A DNA stretch of 64,000 nt from Patiria miniata. Lineage: Eukaryota; Echinodermata; Asteroidea; Valvatida; Asterinidae. The notes under the pieces were generated by a model that made no database searches, was not told where the DNA came from, and worked only from the letters and a program-made list of their open reading frames with translations. Positions 26,501 through 40,800 of the stretch are shown here, piece by piece; position 1 is the first letter of the stretch, and every line of letters starts with the position of its first letter. The stretch lies in assembly GCF_015706575.1 (NCBI RefSeq), contig NW_024037059.1, forward strand, positions 33,738,129-33,802,128, read 5' to 3'. Position numbers and translations under genes: made by a program.

Positions 26501-28330
26501 AAGGGGGAAAAAATCTCAGATCCGTCCGTTTTCCGAAGCAGATGTTTCTTATCGACCCGGTATTTTTTGGTGTACATGCCTGAGAACATTTATCTCTCAT
26601 CGCCTATACGAAATTCACTTATGGGATTTATTATCCAAAATGCTTTTCTGTATTTACGCAAAGTGCATCTGAGCAGATATTGAAGGGTAAAAAGGGGGCA
26701 CGTCACAAACTGAACAAACTCCGTCAACGCACCCATTATAAAATGGCGCTCCGTGGTATAGTGTCAGGTTCAGATATACATCACAAAAGTAGAATTGGAA
26801 ATATAGTTTCGGTCAACAACTTATCAAGCATGACTTGACTCACTCCTTTTGGTTTACGTGGAGTTTCTGAAGAAAAATAAATCTTGACGAAACTCTGCAA
26901 AAATATTGCTTGGCACATTTACGCGTTACTTAGCACATTTACGCGCCATTAAAGGGTCCATGTAATGTGTTTTTATTTATAGTGCAATCCTTGAAAATAC
27001 ACCTTTATGTCCCATTTAACCCTATTTTCAATGTTCTATTTGCCATATTCAAGGATATTTTGGTGCCTTTTGAGTTTTTATGCTGTAGCAGATTTCCATA
27101 TATACATGAGCACAACTGTGATATAATTTCAGGCAGAAACCTCGATGTTACAGCTGTTTCAGCACCAAAAGTTGCCAGAAGTTTGGATCTTTTGCTGTTG
27201 TAGATTTTCTTTTCTTCGGTGATTCGTTGTGTCAGTACATTACAGGAAGCCAATGATCAAACTTTTCTTACAAAATGTTTTCAATGAGCAAATTTTTGGA
27301 TTCACAATTTTAAAAGAAAATACATAAATATACAGTGCCTTCCTGAAATGACATCACAGCAACAGCGCGGCAGCGCCCTCAGTTTTTCGGAAAAGCGTGG
27401 ATAATTGTTAAATGTCTGAAACCTTTTCAATACAATTTTATACCAAAATAGTTTGCACACATTTTAAGAGGAGTAGAAACGTGCACAAAATACGTCCTTA
27501 AGAAATATTCACTTCATGAGACCTCTAAGTTAAACTCAGCTGACAAGGTTAATAAACACAGAAATTCAATGAAGTATTCTCTTTTTGAAAAAAATAACAA
27601 AGCTTAGGCATAGTCCTACTTGAACCCCCCCCCCCCAAAAAAAACCCGCCAGCCAAATTGTCACCAGCCCAATTGTCATTCTCAGTTATTTTGTGCATAG
27701 CACATGGTCAATGTTTTCTGTTTGGCGTTCATGAAATTGGCCTGTAGCTGGGTGGGCACCAGCCATAAGCAATAACCGTCATAGCATTTTCATTGGTTAC
27801 CTCGGAGAATTTACCTATACTAAGTCAGTTCCGTGATATTGTCTGCTAAGTATCAGTGTTTTTCCAATAAGATTTATTATGCCTTGAACAAAACAGCGGA
27901 TACTTTTTATTTAAGAGTCCTCGTACAGCGAACTAAATTTAGCAAGCAGTGCAACGGGACATTACAAATGGTAATTACTATCAGGATGTCATCTCATTCT
28001 CATGTTGTCTTGAATAACATGTAAACTACTGGCGTAATTAAATTCCGGTTGGTTGTATTACTTAAGATGACACGAGATTGAAGCACTGTGGGGGTGATCA
28101 CTGATCAGTGATGAGAAAAGGCCCGGGAACGTGCACACTAATTAGCCCAGTCAAGGTTGGCTGCTTGATGGTAGTAATAGTAGTATGTTGTATGGCTTCA
28201 TCAACATTCTTTACATACGACGATCTTATACCTCTCTCGTCATCACTTGTTAATTTGAACAATAGTCGGGAATCCTTCCTCTAACTAATGAAAACTAAGA
28301 AAAAAAACACACAAAATAAAGTCAAATAGA
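23565..28330. other. Non-coding stretch
   Basis: No gene can be supported. Small features include a hairpin at about 23,966-23,993, a short tandem array of CATTAATGCGTA-like words near 25,793-25,846, the word AGCACATTTACGCG repeated near 26,915-26,945, and C-runs near 26,227 and 27,625. Confidence 0.5.
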
Positions 28331-28336
28331 GAAATT

Positions 28337-28412
28337 GAAAGGAGCGCAATATGAACCAGCAACCTCCGGATCATAGCCGTACTGGCGCTCTATACCAACC
28401 GAGTTATGAAAG
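28337..28412 (-). repeat. tRNA-like SINE head or tRNA pseudogene
   Basis: Read on the minus strand, the segment has a D-arm/A-box-like block (CTCGGTTGGTATAGAGCGC), then an anticodon-arm-like region, then a weakened B-box block (GCTGGTTCATATTGC) at roughly tRNA spacing. The T-arm does not pair well, so it is not a working tRNA gene. A SINE promoter head or a degraded tRNA copy explains it best. Confidence 0.5.
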
Positions 28413-31400
28413 AAGTCCTATAGTCAGAAGCAGAGAAGCTACAACCTGTAAAATGTAATGCCCTGTAGCCAGGGATCACGCCTAAAGTCACAATGCTGTT
28501 ACTAGCAACATAAGCAATGCTGGACAACAAACTGTCCCATTTAGGCTCTTTCAATTTGCACTATTACGTAATGCAATGTTTTCTACTCCGAGCAACAAGC
28601 CGGGGATGATCAAACACGAGTGAACATCGCAATTAACGAGATTAATTACAGCTCTGCGGGTGGGCTTTAATTTCCGGCTGATAATGAGACTACAAATACA
28701 GTGACTTGCCCTCAAGTTGACGGCGGGCACTCTCCAAAAAAGCCCATTACAATTTAAAATATAAAATAATGGGCACCCTAATCAGGAAGAATTTTGAAAC
28801 CCTGGCATCGTCTACAGCTTCATTTCTGGCTTCAGACTCTTTTTCAAGTGTTTCATGTCCAAACCAAATGGAAAGAACCTAAACTTTGGCAACACATTAT
28901 AGGATTGGCGCTTTTAAAGTAGGACAGAGATCCAATTTTGTTCTCACGTTTAGGGCCTAGGCCGGATTGAGCCAAGGTTTCGAAAACCCCTTTGTAGAGT
29001 TGTCCAAGTCCAACAGTGTACTGATTAAGTACCACATTGAAGAGACCGTGCGACGTAACAATTGGAAATTCATAACATGTCATTTTTTTTCGAATGATGA
29101 CGTTCGCCATTCCTTAATGATCTAGAGCCGCACTCTAATGTATGCAGGCGCTACCCCTTCCCGGTAAATAGTTCAGGTTTATTGGCGAGTGATCGTTGTT
29201 TTGCGTGCAACCCGAAGTTTCATGGTTTAAAGTGACACTTTTGTCTCAAAAGAATCACCACAGGTTCAGTATGGATTTTTATAACGAGTTGACGAGATTG
29301 TAGCTCGGGCTACAATCAATAGTCTTTGTAATATATGAGAGCAGATTGGGCGAGCAATAATATATGCAACAAGACTGCGTCTTGAGCTCGAGGTTCAGAC
29401 CATTCGGCGGGCGCTTTCTATATCGGGTCTTCGGTTAGACTTAGACATCTATAAATAAAACCTAGGCAGGACATCTATTATGCTTTTTCGTTGTGAAATG
29501 ATCACAAATAAAGTCTACGTCACGCGGCCCATAACGATATAATACGCGATGCGCCAATGGCTTCAAATGAATATCACATAATTTTAAGTAACGCGCGCAT
29601 TTTGCTAACAGTTAAGTTTTGAGAGCCAATGTCGTGTATATAGGTTGTGTCTCTCTATGCCCGGTTTTGTATTACAAAAACATGGTAGTTGGTATCAACA
29701 TTGACCAATCAGCAGCTTAGTCCAGATTTCGGGATGAAACGGCGTCACAATTTTAGTAAAGTCGACTCCGATTGGTTGGCGCGCGGGGTCGCATCAATTT
29801 GCATGCTTAGATATATCAGACATTGGACCGGAGACAGGGCTCCGTTTGACAACGCGGGTGATACTCAGACCAATCATACGGCCCCTTTAAGATATAGACG
29901 GGATGCATGCTCTTTTCTTTTACGACATATTAATTCAAAGTATGCGGCAGATCAGAGAGATCGTAATTTAAAAAAAAAACCTTCTACGATGAAAGCGCTA
30001 AGAAGGAAGGTATAAAATGGTTGTTTTATGCGTGAATTCGTGATAGATATTATCTTTGTGCATATACCCAGTGGGCATAAACCCAGACGGCCAATGCCTA
30101 CTCTAAAATAAAGGACAATCGGCGTACTGTAAAACAAAATTATCGCAATATTTTCTTTTATGAATCATTTTGGAGGGGGTAAAAGAGCGAGTAAAGAAAC
30201 GAACGCTCCAATCTCTACTCGTCCGTACAAATTGGGCCCACGGGCGAAGGACCGTGTAATCAACGAGGCGTTGCCTAAAGATGCCCCCGTACCAAAGTCT
30301 GGTCAGCCAGGCGAAGCGAATTTCCATGAATCACCAACGGCCAGCGGGGCACTGGGGCTGGAATCACGGGGGACTGGTGTGGATTTTTTTCCCGGTAACG
30401 CGTCTGGTTCCAGCTCGCTTGGGTTGGCAATGCTCGTCGGAGTTTACATAACGCGGCAGGCCTAGCAATGACTGGAGGGGGTCCGATTCTAGCAATCAAA
30501 TTTCCCAGCCTACGGCATCATCATTGGTCTGTTTTCATAATGACATGAAATTTGTGGAGGAAGAAGATACGCCATATTAACATGCAGTTTCTTTCACTCC
30601 GCAAGTCCGCATGCATGCTTTAAGCAGTTATTAAGACAGTCCTTGTTCATCTCTTTTTCCTTAAAATAATAAAGCCCAAATGAATACGAATACACTGATA
30701 TACTCAAGTCGAGATGTTTTCAAATTAATCAACATTATCTGCCATTTTACAATTTAACATGAGTTTGCAAGCTTAAATAAAACCCCCCAAAAAATGCATC
30801 GCCCAGCAAAGATATAGAACGAAAGTAATAAACGATCGTTAACTGTTAATTAAGCTATCCCGAGCCAAAATCACATTTGGTGTCAAATTCAACTCGACAA
30901 GCAAGGAATCGAATTTCGCTGTTTGCATAGTCAATGCATCATAGCTGTCTCCGACTCCAATGTTTAAACCGATACCGTGTTCCGTCCGAGCGTTTCGCCG
31001 AATAGCCAAAGAAACAAAATCGATAGTTCATGACATAAGTTATCAGCTGTCTGCCTGGGTACGATCTGCTGTCCAACCCTCGCTCTGATGCGCTCAAAAT
31101 AGACACCGCCCGTGCACCGACAGTTAATGAATCCGTTAAGCTGTCGGCTGTACGTGTTGGGCAATCCAACTTTGCTGAATTGCATTACATGTTTTGCAGA
31201 AAAGACCGAGCTTTTTAAATGGCTCTATGCGAGGGAAAAAAAGGAAACACGGATAGGACTTTTAAGCTCTTGGCATAGGATACTTTGTTATTAACAGGAC
31301 AGTGATTTTGCAAACATGTTTATTGTCAGTGGCCATTCAAAGAGTCGCCACATGAGCGCAGTAAATATTTTACCGAAAATAAAGATCCGTTAAGATTGAG

Positions 31401-34400
31401 CCTGAACTGCATGTGTGGCGTCCTTCCTATACGTCTCTCTCTTACCTCAACAAACATGTACTGATGAAGTAATTAGCAACGAATAGCAAAAGTGTTACCG
31501 AACTACATGGTTTTCGTTTGCAAACCTCTGCATCCCGCTTCTGACACAAAACAAAAAATCACCGGAGATCGCATATTTTATATGCAAATTGCAACTGCAC
31601 AAAAGCAAAGGCTGATGGTACTATGGCTACTCTTCCAAAACAAATCAATCATTGACAATGACCTACGGACAACCAAGTATTAATGGTTAAATTCGAAATT
31701 AAATCAGGCACCTTTTAAAGTGTATAATAACAAAGATTGTGATGTTTGAGTTTCACTCCTGCATATTAATGACACTAACAATGTAACGATACCCGCGGCT
31801 GACGGTGTATGCGCACTCATTAGGCCTAGGAGAGATTGACACTGAGGGTCATTACTGCAGATACGCGTTGGCATTGCAAAGAATTAAGCTTGGATTACTG
31901 AATTGGCCTAACAGCGCCGAATTACCAGCATCACTGTGCATGTGCGAGTACAGATCCAACGCTTCCTTGCATAATTTGCATACACTTACCCATACGGCTC
32001 ACTCCATGCTTGGGCACAGATCATTTTGGCCGCAGTTGCAAGCCAGCGCATTAGCAAATTAGATATGCCCATTGAGTTTAGTTGAGCACACACGAGCATA
32101 ATGCTAACGCTCGTATCGCCTCTCCTTCAATATGCTTCAGAACCCGCGGCAAGTAATAAGGTTTCCATCAACTACATCCGCCGAATTCCTTCACTGTTTC
32201 TCCCTGGTCGACAACAAACCCGCGCAATAAAAAAAAACCGAAAGAGAGAGTATGAGGAGGAGAAAAAAATATCAATAAGCTTGGCAATCGTTATTGCAAT
32301 TTTCCATGAAGGAATTTAAGGGGAAACCAGGTTGTGGACCTAGAGGGCTGGACGGGGGTCACCCGACCCAACCATCCTCCGGGCCAACATCGGGTGTAGT
32401 GTTCCACCGCCCCCGCTAGAACTCGGGTTTATTTTCGTCCATTCGGGGAGGCCATTCCAATAACGCGTTTCCAATCAGGGATATTGCACGTCTGAGAGAG
32501 TAAAGCTCTCTTCTCTTTTTTTTTTTTTTTTTTTTACCTCCCTCACCCCCCTTCTTAGTTCAAGCATTCGAGCGGGCTCCCACTTTTACTGCGGAGGATT
32601 TTTTTCTCTTCTTACTTGGCCAGAAAAGCTCGCGGGTAGCCTAACTTAATGGAGATCATTTACCGCGGAGAACTTGCGCTTGAGTATTATGCCAGCTCTC
32701 CCGGGGGTGGAAAGTTTGCGCGCTGCTGAGAATGTTGAGAACGAAAGTGTATTGTGACTAGAACAGACCGGGCACGTGAATGGCCAATAACATTTGGGCA
32801 GGGAGGGAACTGAAGCATTGTTTACGATACGACGCTCCGGCATTCAACGTGTTCAAAGATAAAATCGGTCAAGACTGAGGATCAAAAAGTATGAGAATTC
32901 AGCAAATCCGTTTGAATTAAAGCAAACACAGACAGCAGTGGCACCTGTTCTCATGAACAAATCTTTACCTTTTCGTTTCAGACGAAAGTTTTCTAAAATC
33001 TTCGGGGAGATTTACATCTGTAATTGATGAAACAGGGAATTAGTATACAAAGGAGGGGAAAATAAAAAGAGAGGGAACGAAAACACAGTCACTTGTGTTT
33101 CTTAAAATCAAGTTAAATAATCCCAGACAATAAAAACTTTAACATGATAAAATCTTAGAGCCGTAAAGGATCCTTCGTATTTTTCCAAATTGAACTAAAT
33201 GCTCGAGATCAACACAGCTGCATTATGTGGGCTACGCAAACAACACCCCACTCTTTGTCTAATTGGTTAATCGACTTTTTGCACCCGGCTCAATTTTGAA
33301 ATCGAGCCCGGACCGCCTTCGGAAAGCTGTACGCGTGAAGGGCTGGACCGTATAGAATGCTGTTCAAATTTACCCAGGCCCTGGAATCATTCGAGGGTCC
33401 TCGCTTCGCTCCAGAGTCCCAGCAGTGTACACCAGACAATTATTAAAAAAAACTCGGTCCCCTCGCCTACCGATCTCTGGCGCAGCGCGTCATTAGCGGG
33501 GGACATGGAACAAACCCGGAACAACAACGCGGTTATTTTCCCTTCACAATCACGTACGGCCTGTCAGTCTCAATTCAAGTTGCTCTTAAACTACGGAAGT
33601 GTTTTTTCCCCCTTCTCTTGTGCTTGCCCTATCGGCACATCCCTTCGACAGGCACAAACAGCGCTGGAGAAGAGTTAAGAGTTAAACTTGGCTTGATGAG
33701 AAATAAACAAATAATGTGAGCGTGTACACTTTTTACTCGCGCTGGTACATGTCAGTTGAGGAAAAGGCGATCACAGGAAATATTTTTATTTCTCGATCAG
33801 TAGTGAATTTGCCAAAATCAAAAGGCATCGTTAATTCACATTGAGGTTGATTGATAAAGACTGTGGAAATAATACATCCCCCAAACAAGACTTCTCTATC
33901 ATTACGAGTGGACATCAATCAGGTTTGGCCGAGACTAAATCATTCGTTGTATACCAGGGGCATCCAGTTCCTACGCCATGTGTGCCTGACATTGCCACCT
34001 GAATCAGCGGGCACAAACACACAGAGGAATGATAAGCCAGTCTAGTTATTAACCGTGTAATCTGCCAACACTGTAAAAATAATCTGAAGAGCGCTGGGTA
34101 CAACGCTCGTGTAAATAGATATCCAGTCATCAAACATTCTCAAGTGTCAACTACGCATCTGTGTTAAGTTAGAAAGTACAGTGCCTCATATCTGAACACA
34201 CACTCAAATGAACTGATCCCTAGAATAACCAGGAATCACTTTTTGTTGAATCTCCAGCTTTTTAGATCAACAACAGGCACAAGCAATTTACCCGGACCGG
34301 GCCTGATATGGTGCTAGAACTAACAACACGTGCGACCAGGCAGCAGCCGAACGACAATTTAATTCCGCCAATATATTCCCACTTACAACTGGGCAAACAC

Positions 34401-34755
34401 GCTGGCCATATAAATATCACGAGCCTCGATTTGATTAAAGGCCACTTGACAAATTCGCACCCCCCCCCCTTTCCCCATTCTCTGTCTGCTCTTCAACCCC
34501 CGGGGTGCATTACATAGAAGCGCAGTGCTCTACATCTTAGAGTACGTGTACCTCATCTCTCTACCAAGACAAACTGACCCAATCAATTACACACTAATTG
34601 CTCATCCGCATAGAGTGTTATTTCCAGATTTGCGATTTGGCCCCGCAACAGACCATGCATTACTACAGATCATTTCTAGTATCACGCGCGTGGTCACATA
34701 CTGTACTCCCACCTAATTGTAATCTGTGCGCATAGAGACAATATCGATCAATCAA
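28413..34755. other. Non-coding stretch
   Basis: No supportable gene or transposon ends. The 29.7-30.5 kb part is relatively CpG-rich. A 9-bp-stem hairpin (GATTGTAGC and its complement) lies near 29,300. A long T-run at about 32,518-32,535 is followed by C-rich sequence. Confidence 0.45.
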
Positions 34756-34761
34756 GTCCCG

Positions 34762-34769
34762 TGACGTCA
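34762..34769. promoter_or_regulatory. Perfect cAMP-response-element palindrome
   Basis: It reads TGACGTCA. Within 65 bp there is another GACGTCAC half-site, and between them a near-palindrome CATGTGATATTGGTATCACATG. No gene start adjoins it, so function is only suggested. Confidence 0.3.
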
Positions 34770-34829
34770 CGAGAGGAGCAAGTCATGTGATATTGGTATC
34801 ACATGGCCAGTGCCCACTCAGACGTCACA

Positions 34830-37800
34830 ACGGGCATGTCTATATGTTTTTGAGGAACACCATGCGGTACGGTGATATTATCGAGGAACTACATGAAAGA
34901 CTGTGCCGATAATTTAATTCAATTATTCACATCTGCAGAGGAAAAAAATCGGCCGACTGGCGGACGAGCACCTTTTATCCCATGGGATCTGGACTGCGGA
35001 ACTGCTTCCTGGCTCTTGAACGTGAACCACTTACGAATCGGACACGACTTGGAGTGAACCATGGGATCTTGAGAAAGCAAATAGATTGGACAAATTAAGA
35101 GGTCACTCTCGAGGTATATGCACCGCAATGACTTGTGAAAACCAACAACGCTTATCTCAACCATGTCTCAACTTATAAAACAAAACAACACATTCCTTAC
35201 GTACCAACCAGTAACAAAACAAGATACACAAAACACCACGATGCAACAGCTTGCAGTGAAGATGTAAAATTGCGACATATGCCCGTTACAGCTGTGCAAA
35301 AAAAATGCACTGCTTTAACACAAAAACACACTGTGCTCGAGAAATTAATTTAGCGTTTGTACATAGCGCCAGGCTTGTCTATAGTCTGTCCCATGTTATG
35401 GGATACGTTTCGTCAGTAGCTGTGAGTGCACGCACCTAAAGATGCCAACACAGCGCGAAATCCAATACAGGTATCGAGTAACGGGCCCAATGCAGCGCGA
35501 ACCAACACCTTAGCGCCTCCGTCTATTTAATGGCGCCTACAAAATTGCCAGCCGCAATATGAAGGTGATGTGAAGGAATGTCTGCAACCGACACATGGAG
35601 ACCTATCAAGACATGCATTCATTCATGTCCCGTTGTCCGGCCAAAAAAAATTAATTAACACCTCAATGTGACGTGAATGTTTAAGTTTACGTGTTTGAAA
35701 CAATGATGCAGAAGTAGGGACTGTACATGTATAGCTTCTTTTTACCTATAGTTGAACTCGGTTATCATATCTATGGAACAACGATATCACATTGTATGGT
35801 AATCTAGAGAAACTCTTTCGGGGGTTGATTTAAAATTCAAACACGACGCAATGAGTGCATTCAACCACGCTTTGCCTGCATGTTTGTAAAAAGGTTTAAA
35901 TCCTCTCACATTTGCAATCTTTTCAATAAAACAAAGCCCCCAAATGACACTTCCAGAGAGGACATCGTATTTTCAAACTGTGCATCAATAATTAATTGAT
36001 AAGTTAATATTTCAACGACCCTCAGCATGCAATGTCACTGTCACTTAAAATGATGGAGTGGTCCACCTGAAACATATTGCTTAGTTTTTCACGCAAACCG
36101 CGATGTACTTGATCGAGAATCGTGAAGAGTTTTAAGTCTGGATTTGGTCTGAACTCAAGTCTGAAAGGCCATGAAAACATTACTCGAATTTATTACCTCG
36201 AATATGCCATTACATGCAATGCCATTTAACCGTCAATACAAATGGCATCAATTTTTAAAACGATATGCAGTTTAATACTCGGATTATGCTGGGGACCATA
36301 ATACACAATCGCCCACACAACTGATCAGTCTATGCTACAAAATGGATCGTGTCAAAAAAAAAGCATCCACAAAACACTAAAATTGAGATCCCCCAAAACA
36401 AAATATGATATCAGTACTCATAATTCAGGAACCTGGATACTTTTAAAACATTTTCTTGAAAAACACTAATTTTCAAATATCATTCGCATAATTTTTTTGG
36501 CCTCCTTATGAAAATCAGTGCAGCCAATGGAATCAAAGTCTATTTGAAACTGGATAACAGATACTTGTATTCAGAATTTCAGCTTTCAAATACTTTGGGT
36601 ACTGTACTAGTTTAGAACGGCTCACAACTTTCATACATTTTACAAAAACCATTGGATTGGAAAATTCTGTGCAAGTGGACGAGTGCCTGAAATAAAGACC
36701 ACAGACACAGACCTTAAAAATGTTCAACACTGATTAATTAATATGGACATCAAAACTTGTGAAAGTTGTGGTCGTACGAGAAAAACAGCAGGCTGTCTAC
36801 ACGATCTATTCAGAATACAAGGGAGTTGTTACATACCTCTATCGGCCAGACAAACGCTACCACAGCATACCGCGTAGAACGCACATATCACGGCCCGTAA
36901 CACCACCATACTACCGGCCTTGTGTTCCCGTGACATTCCAACTCCACCAACAAGTTTCAACGCCCGACCTCCCATAGCGCTGAGAAAATGTCCAACTCCT
37001 TCAGCGCACAGCACACACGATAAAAATGTTCCCAGAGTGAAATCTTAGCAATAATCCTCTTCAGTCTCAAGCCTAACTGTACATCTCACACTAGCAGGAC
37101 AGTGTTGGAGTTCCTATATTCATGCTGTTTTACACGTCTGCTGTGAATATCCAACTTGTTACTCACGCATGTTCCTTCAGTAAATGACCACGGCTTGAGG
37201 AGTAACTTCCAAGTGCGCTGGTTCTCCGAATCAACTGCACGGGACACTTGTCAAGAACTGCCCACCTGGTTTTTGTGAGGAATGTGTGAACTCACCGTCG
37301 GCGTTACATTCAATTTTTTTTCGTCCTTTGTCAGATGCTACGGATCGATTCCGTAGATATACAACGGTCCACTTGGCACAAAAGGGCCCTGTTTTGGGTC
37401 AGCCCGCCAGCGCAGTCGAAGTCCCCATTGTCCAATGCTAAGTTTCTTTATTTGGACTTCGTCTGCGAGCTCGGGATTATACCGCCCCATTCAGCACAAT
37501 GGTCATAAAAGTGTGTGCAGTGTACACAGAGCGCGAGCACACACAGAGAGCTACAGCTAGCTCTGTGCTGGCATCAGCACTCATTATGCTGTGCGCACAG
37601 TGCATTTCTCTCTTCAACAACGAGAGGGCGCAATTTTTTGCAACAATATGCTCTGGGTTTTCACCAAACCTCGGTTGCGTTGTACATTGGGCTTCAATAC
37701 GATGATAGATACACCCCTAACTCAGGGACATCCTGCCAGATGCGAGTCCATAATTTACTGCTTCAGGAACATCAAATCCTATAATTTCGAAGCCAGAATT

Positions 37801-40800
37801 TAAAATATTTTAACTTACATTTGGACTAAAAGCTAGGCTTTAAAATGAATCTGGAGCCTGTGATGAGGCCGGAGCTGGAATGAAATCAACATTTGAATAG
37901 CCTCTTGAATAAACATTGTATACCCATTGACCGCGAGATTTGCAGACCAGTATTTTCTATGACATTAACTTTGTGCAGTTCGTGTAAAAGTGTCTTACTA
38001 AAATTAACATAATTTACGCATGTACCTCGTTAATAAAATGTGTGTCACATATAAAAATCAATGGTCTAAACAAACATAAAGGGGTTATTTCATGGATTCC
38101 CTTTCTAGCTGTAATTTGTCTCGTATCCCGGCAATTCAATGTGACACACTCATTCTGGAAATCATATGTTCGTCTGAACAATCGACAAGATATACTGACT
38201 GACGAGGAATCACAGCATTCCGTTTTATATTTATTGTTATATTCCGGAGTTATTCTGAGTTACTTTCTTCCAAAAGAACCAACGTATATTACCATCAATT
38301 CTTTTCTGACTGCTATATCAGATTGTCTTACCACATTTTGCTGCAATATTAATTTCCTAATTACAGAATTAATGAAGTTCTATCCTTTGTGATTATACAA
38401 TTTAATATTTTGTGCGGAAGATAACTGACACTGGGGTCGCTAATGATTCGGTATGAGTCATTTTTAATTCTCATAAATGAATCACAAACCAATCATGATA
38501 ATTCACAATACACAGTCATCATCTACACGGATGTAACTGCAATGAAAAGAATGTGCCAAGGTCTTGCTGCCAATAATAAAAGACGTTGTTGAATATCAAA
38601 TAACGGATACTCAGACATTACGCAACAGAATGTGGCCGAGTAGGCAGATAGGATTTAACGGATGGTCGCGCATTGTGAAAGCAATACGCCAGATCCGCTA
38701 GGCCTTGTTTACGTCACGGTGTGGGCTCGTTTTGCTGTTTCACTTACCATTCATAATCGGCTTACGTGTTTTGTCCAATTTGATGGGTCACAGCTCTATT
38801 GTTGGCCGAGAGGGAGAACTTTTCTTGCTGATGTCACCCAATGATCGCGCTACCAGTTTATTCCTAGGCTGAAATATTCATTAGTGAGCACTCAGTCTTT
38901 TATTGCCCATCAAGTTATATTTCAATTTGATATCTGAACACAAGCGCGGGGAAACTTAAGTTATTTCACCACGCGAGTTCATATCCAATCTAACAACGAT
39001 TTGAAATTCCTTGGAAATTCCGTACTATAGAGACGTGCTTAGAGATGTTGATAACGATAATTTAAGCCACGAATTTCTTCTCCGAAACTGGATACATGTT
39101 TGTGTTCATTCGATGCCAACAAATCCAGATAGTGTTCGTGTGTCCAGTTTGCCAAATTTTGATTCAAGTTTAGATACTCATGCCTTTACTTCAAATATCT
39201 GAAGGTAATTTCTATTTAAAAAAAAAACGAGAGGGGAAAAAGGATGATTGGAAGTGTTTTAAAGAAAACAAAAATAACCCAAGGCTTAATTTCCGCTGCT
39301 ACCAGCGACTGGAAAACTTTATATTATCTTGATCCATTCTAAGCAGGTTTCGATGTTAATGGGTCACTAATTTCCAGGGGGCTTCGCGACGCGTGACTAC
39401 TGTGGCCGATCCGATGTTTTGCCAAGCTGTTGCCGGCCGGGTGGACGAGGTTTAACCTGCCCCCTCCAACCGCAAACATTGATCTGTTGGTCCCATTGCC
39501 CACAAGTCAAACCATGGTCAAACCGACACCGCATTCCTCGCCGTATTGTTATTCCCTGTCAGGTTTGTTTGACTGTTTAACCAACCACTTTCCTCCTCTT
39601 GTGGAGAGATTTTAGGCTGAGAATCGCAAACAAAATGCACTCACGTGCTGTTCACTGCTTTCCATGCACGGGCACATCACCGCAGATTGTTTGTTACACT
39701 GGTTGATTGGCAATGGAACTGAGAAAATCACCGACACTTACCCCAAAAAAATCATTTCATTTGTATTTTTTTCTGATTATGATTTGGCAGCAAGGTTTTT
39801 GGTAGCTTTCAAATTCGGTACCTTATGGAGTTGGGTAATACAACGTGAAATACAATGTCAAGCAGATGGACTTTTCTTGTGTTTTATATTCATGTTTTGT
39901 TCCCTCGTTTAAGTTTGTATAAAATGTATTTTCCCCCCGCTCAGCAGAACACCTTTTGGCCTTAGTATGCTTCATGTGCATTGGAAGTGCAATTTGTAAT
40001 TTTTGGCCAAACCTGAGAAAATTAAATATTCCTCTCAAAAGGTTCGTTAATTGGCTCCACGAATACGGTAAGCTTTCAGGCGGTCGGACAAAGGCGAGTC
40101 GTACGTCCGAAGCGCTGAGCCCGTTGCCGCAGCTGCACTGTCCCGGTGCCTAATGATCATCCCCTCGTTAAGAACGCGGGATAAAGGGGGTATAACGAGC
40201 TTAAGCCGGAACAGATCTACAGCGAGTCTCGTGGGGAATCTCTAGCGATACCAGATATATCAGACGTATCGATTGGTCTTGCATTGTGTGGCCCTACTGG
40301 AGAGCTACTCCCATTGTCTCATAGGCTCTTTAATCTTATACGAAAACACAGTGACAGCTACTCAGCCGTAATTGCCAAACAACCGAATTATACCGGTTTC
40401 TGTTTGTACAGTACAGGTGCAATCGCCTACTTAACCGATTTCTGTTGAATAATTTAATGAAAAATGTCTGAGTGTAATTGGTCTTACTCGCTTGTTCATT
40501 AGATCGCACACCATTTTATAACTGCTTGTGACAGAAATCAGTAGCTTTAACATTTACTTACATAGGGCTATTTTATTTTTAATATTTGAGGTGACAACGC
40601 GTCTACAGCCCCGTAAAAAAAATCCCCATACTCCCTTGCCAGACTGGGTTGGGTTGCAAATGGGGCCACAGTGGTAAGCTACGATAATTTGAATGCCTTG
40701 TTTTCTTCAGAAAACTGAAGCAAAAAATCTTGATTTTGCAATTCCAGCCTCGTTTGGTTTCAATATGACGATGCATTTGCTTTGTATCCAACTACATGTA

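Noticed and set aside
38042..38392. 116-codon plus-strand frame with hydrophobic stretches
   Set aside because: Hydrophobic runs are common in translations of AT-rich DNA. There is no family resemblance and no neighbouring exons.
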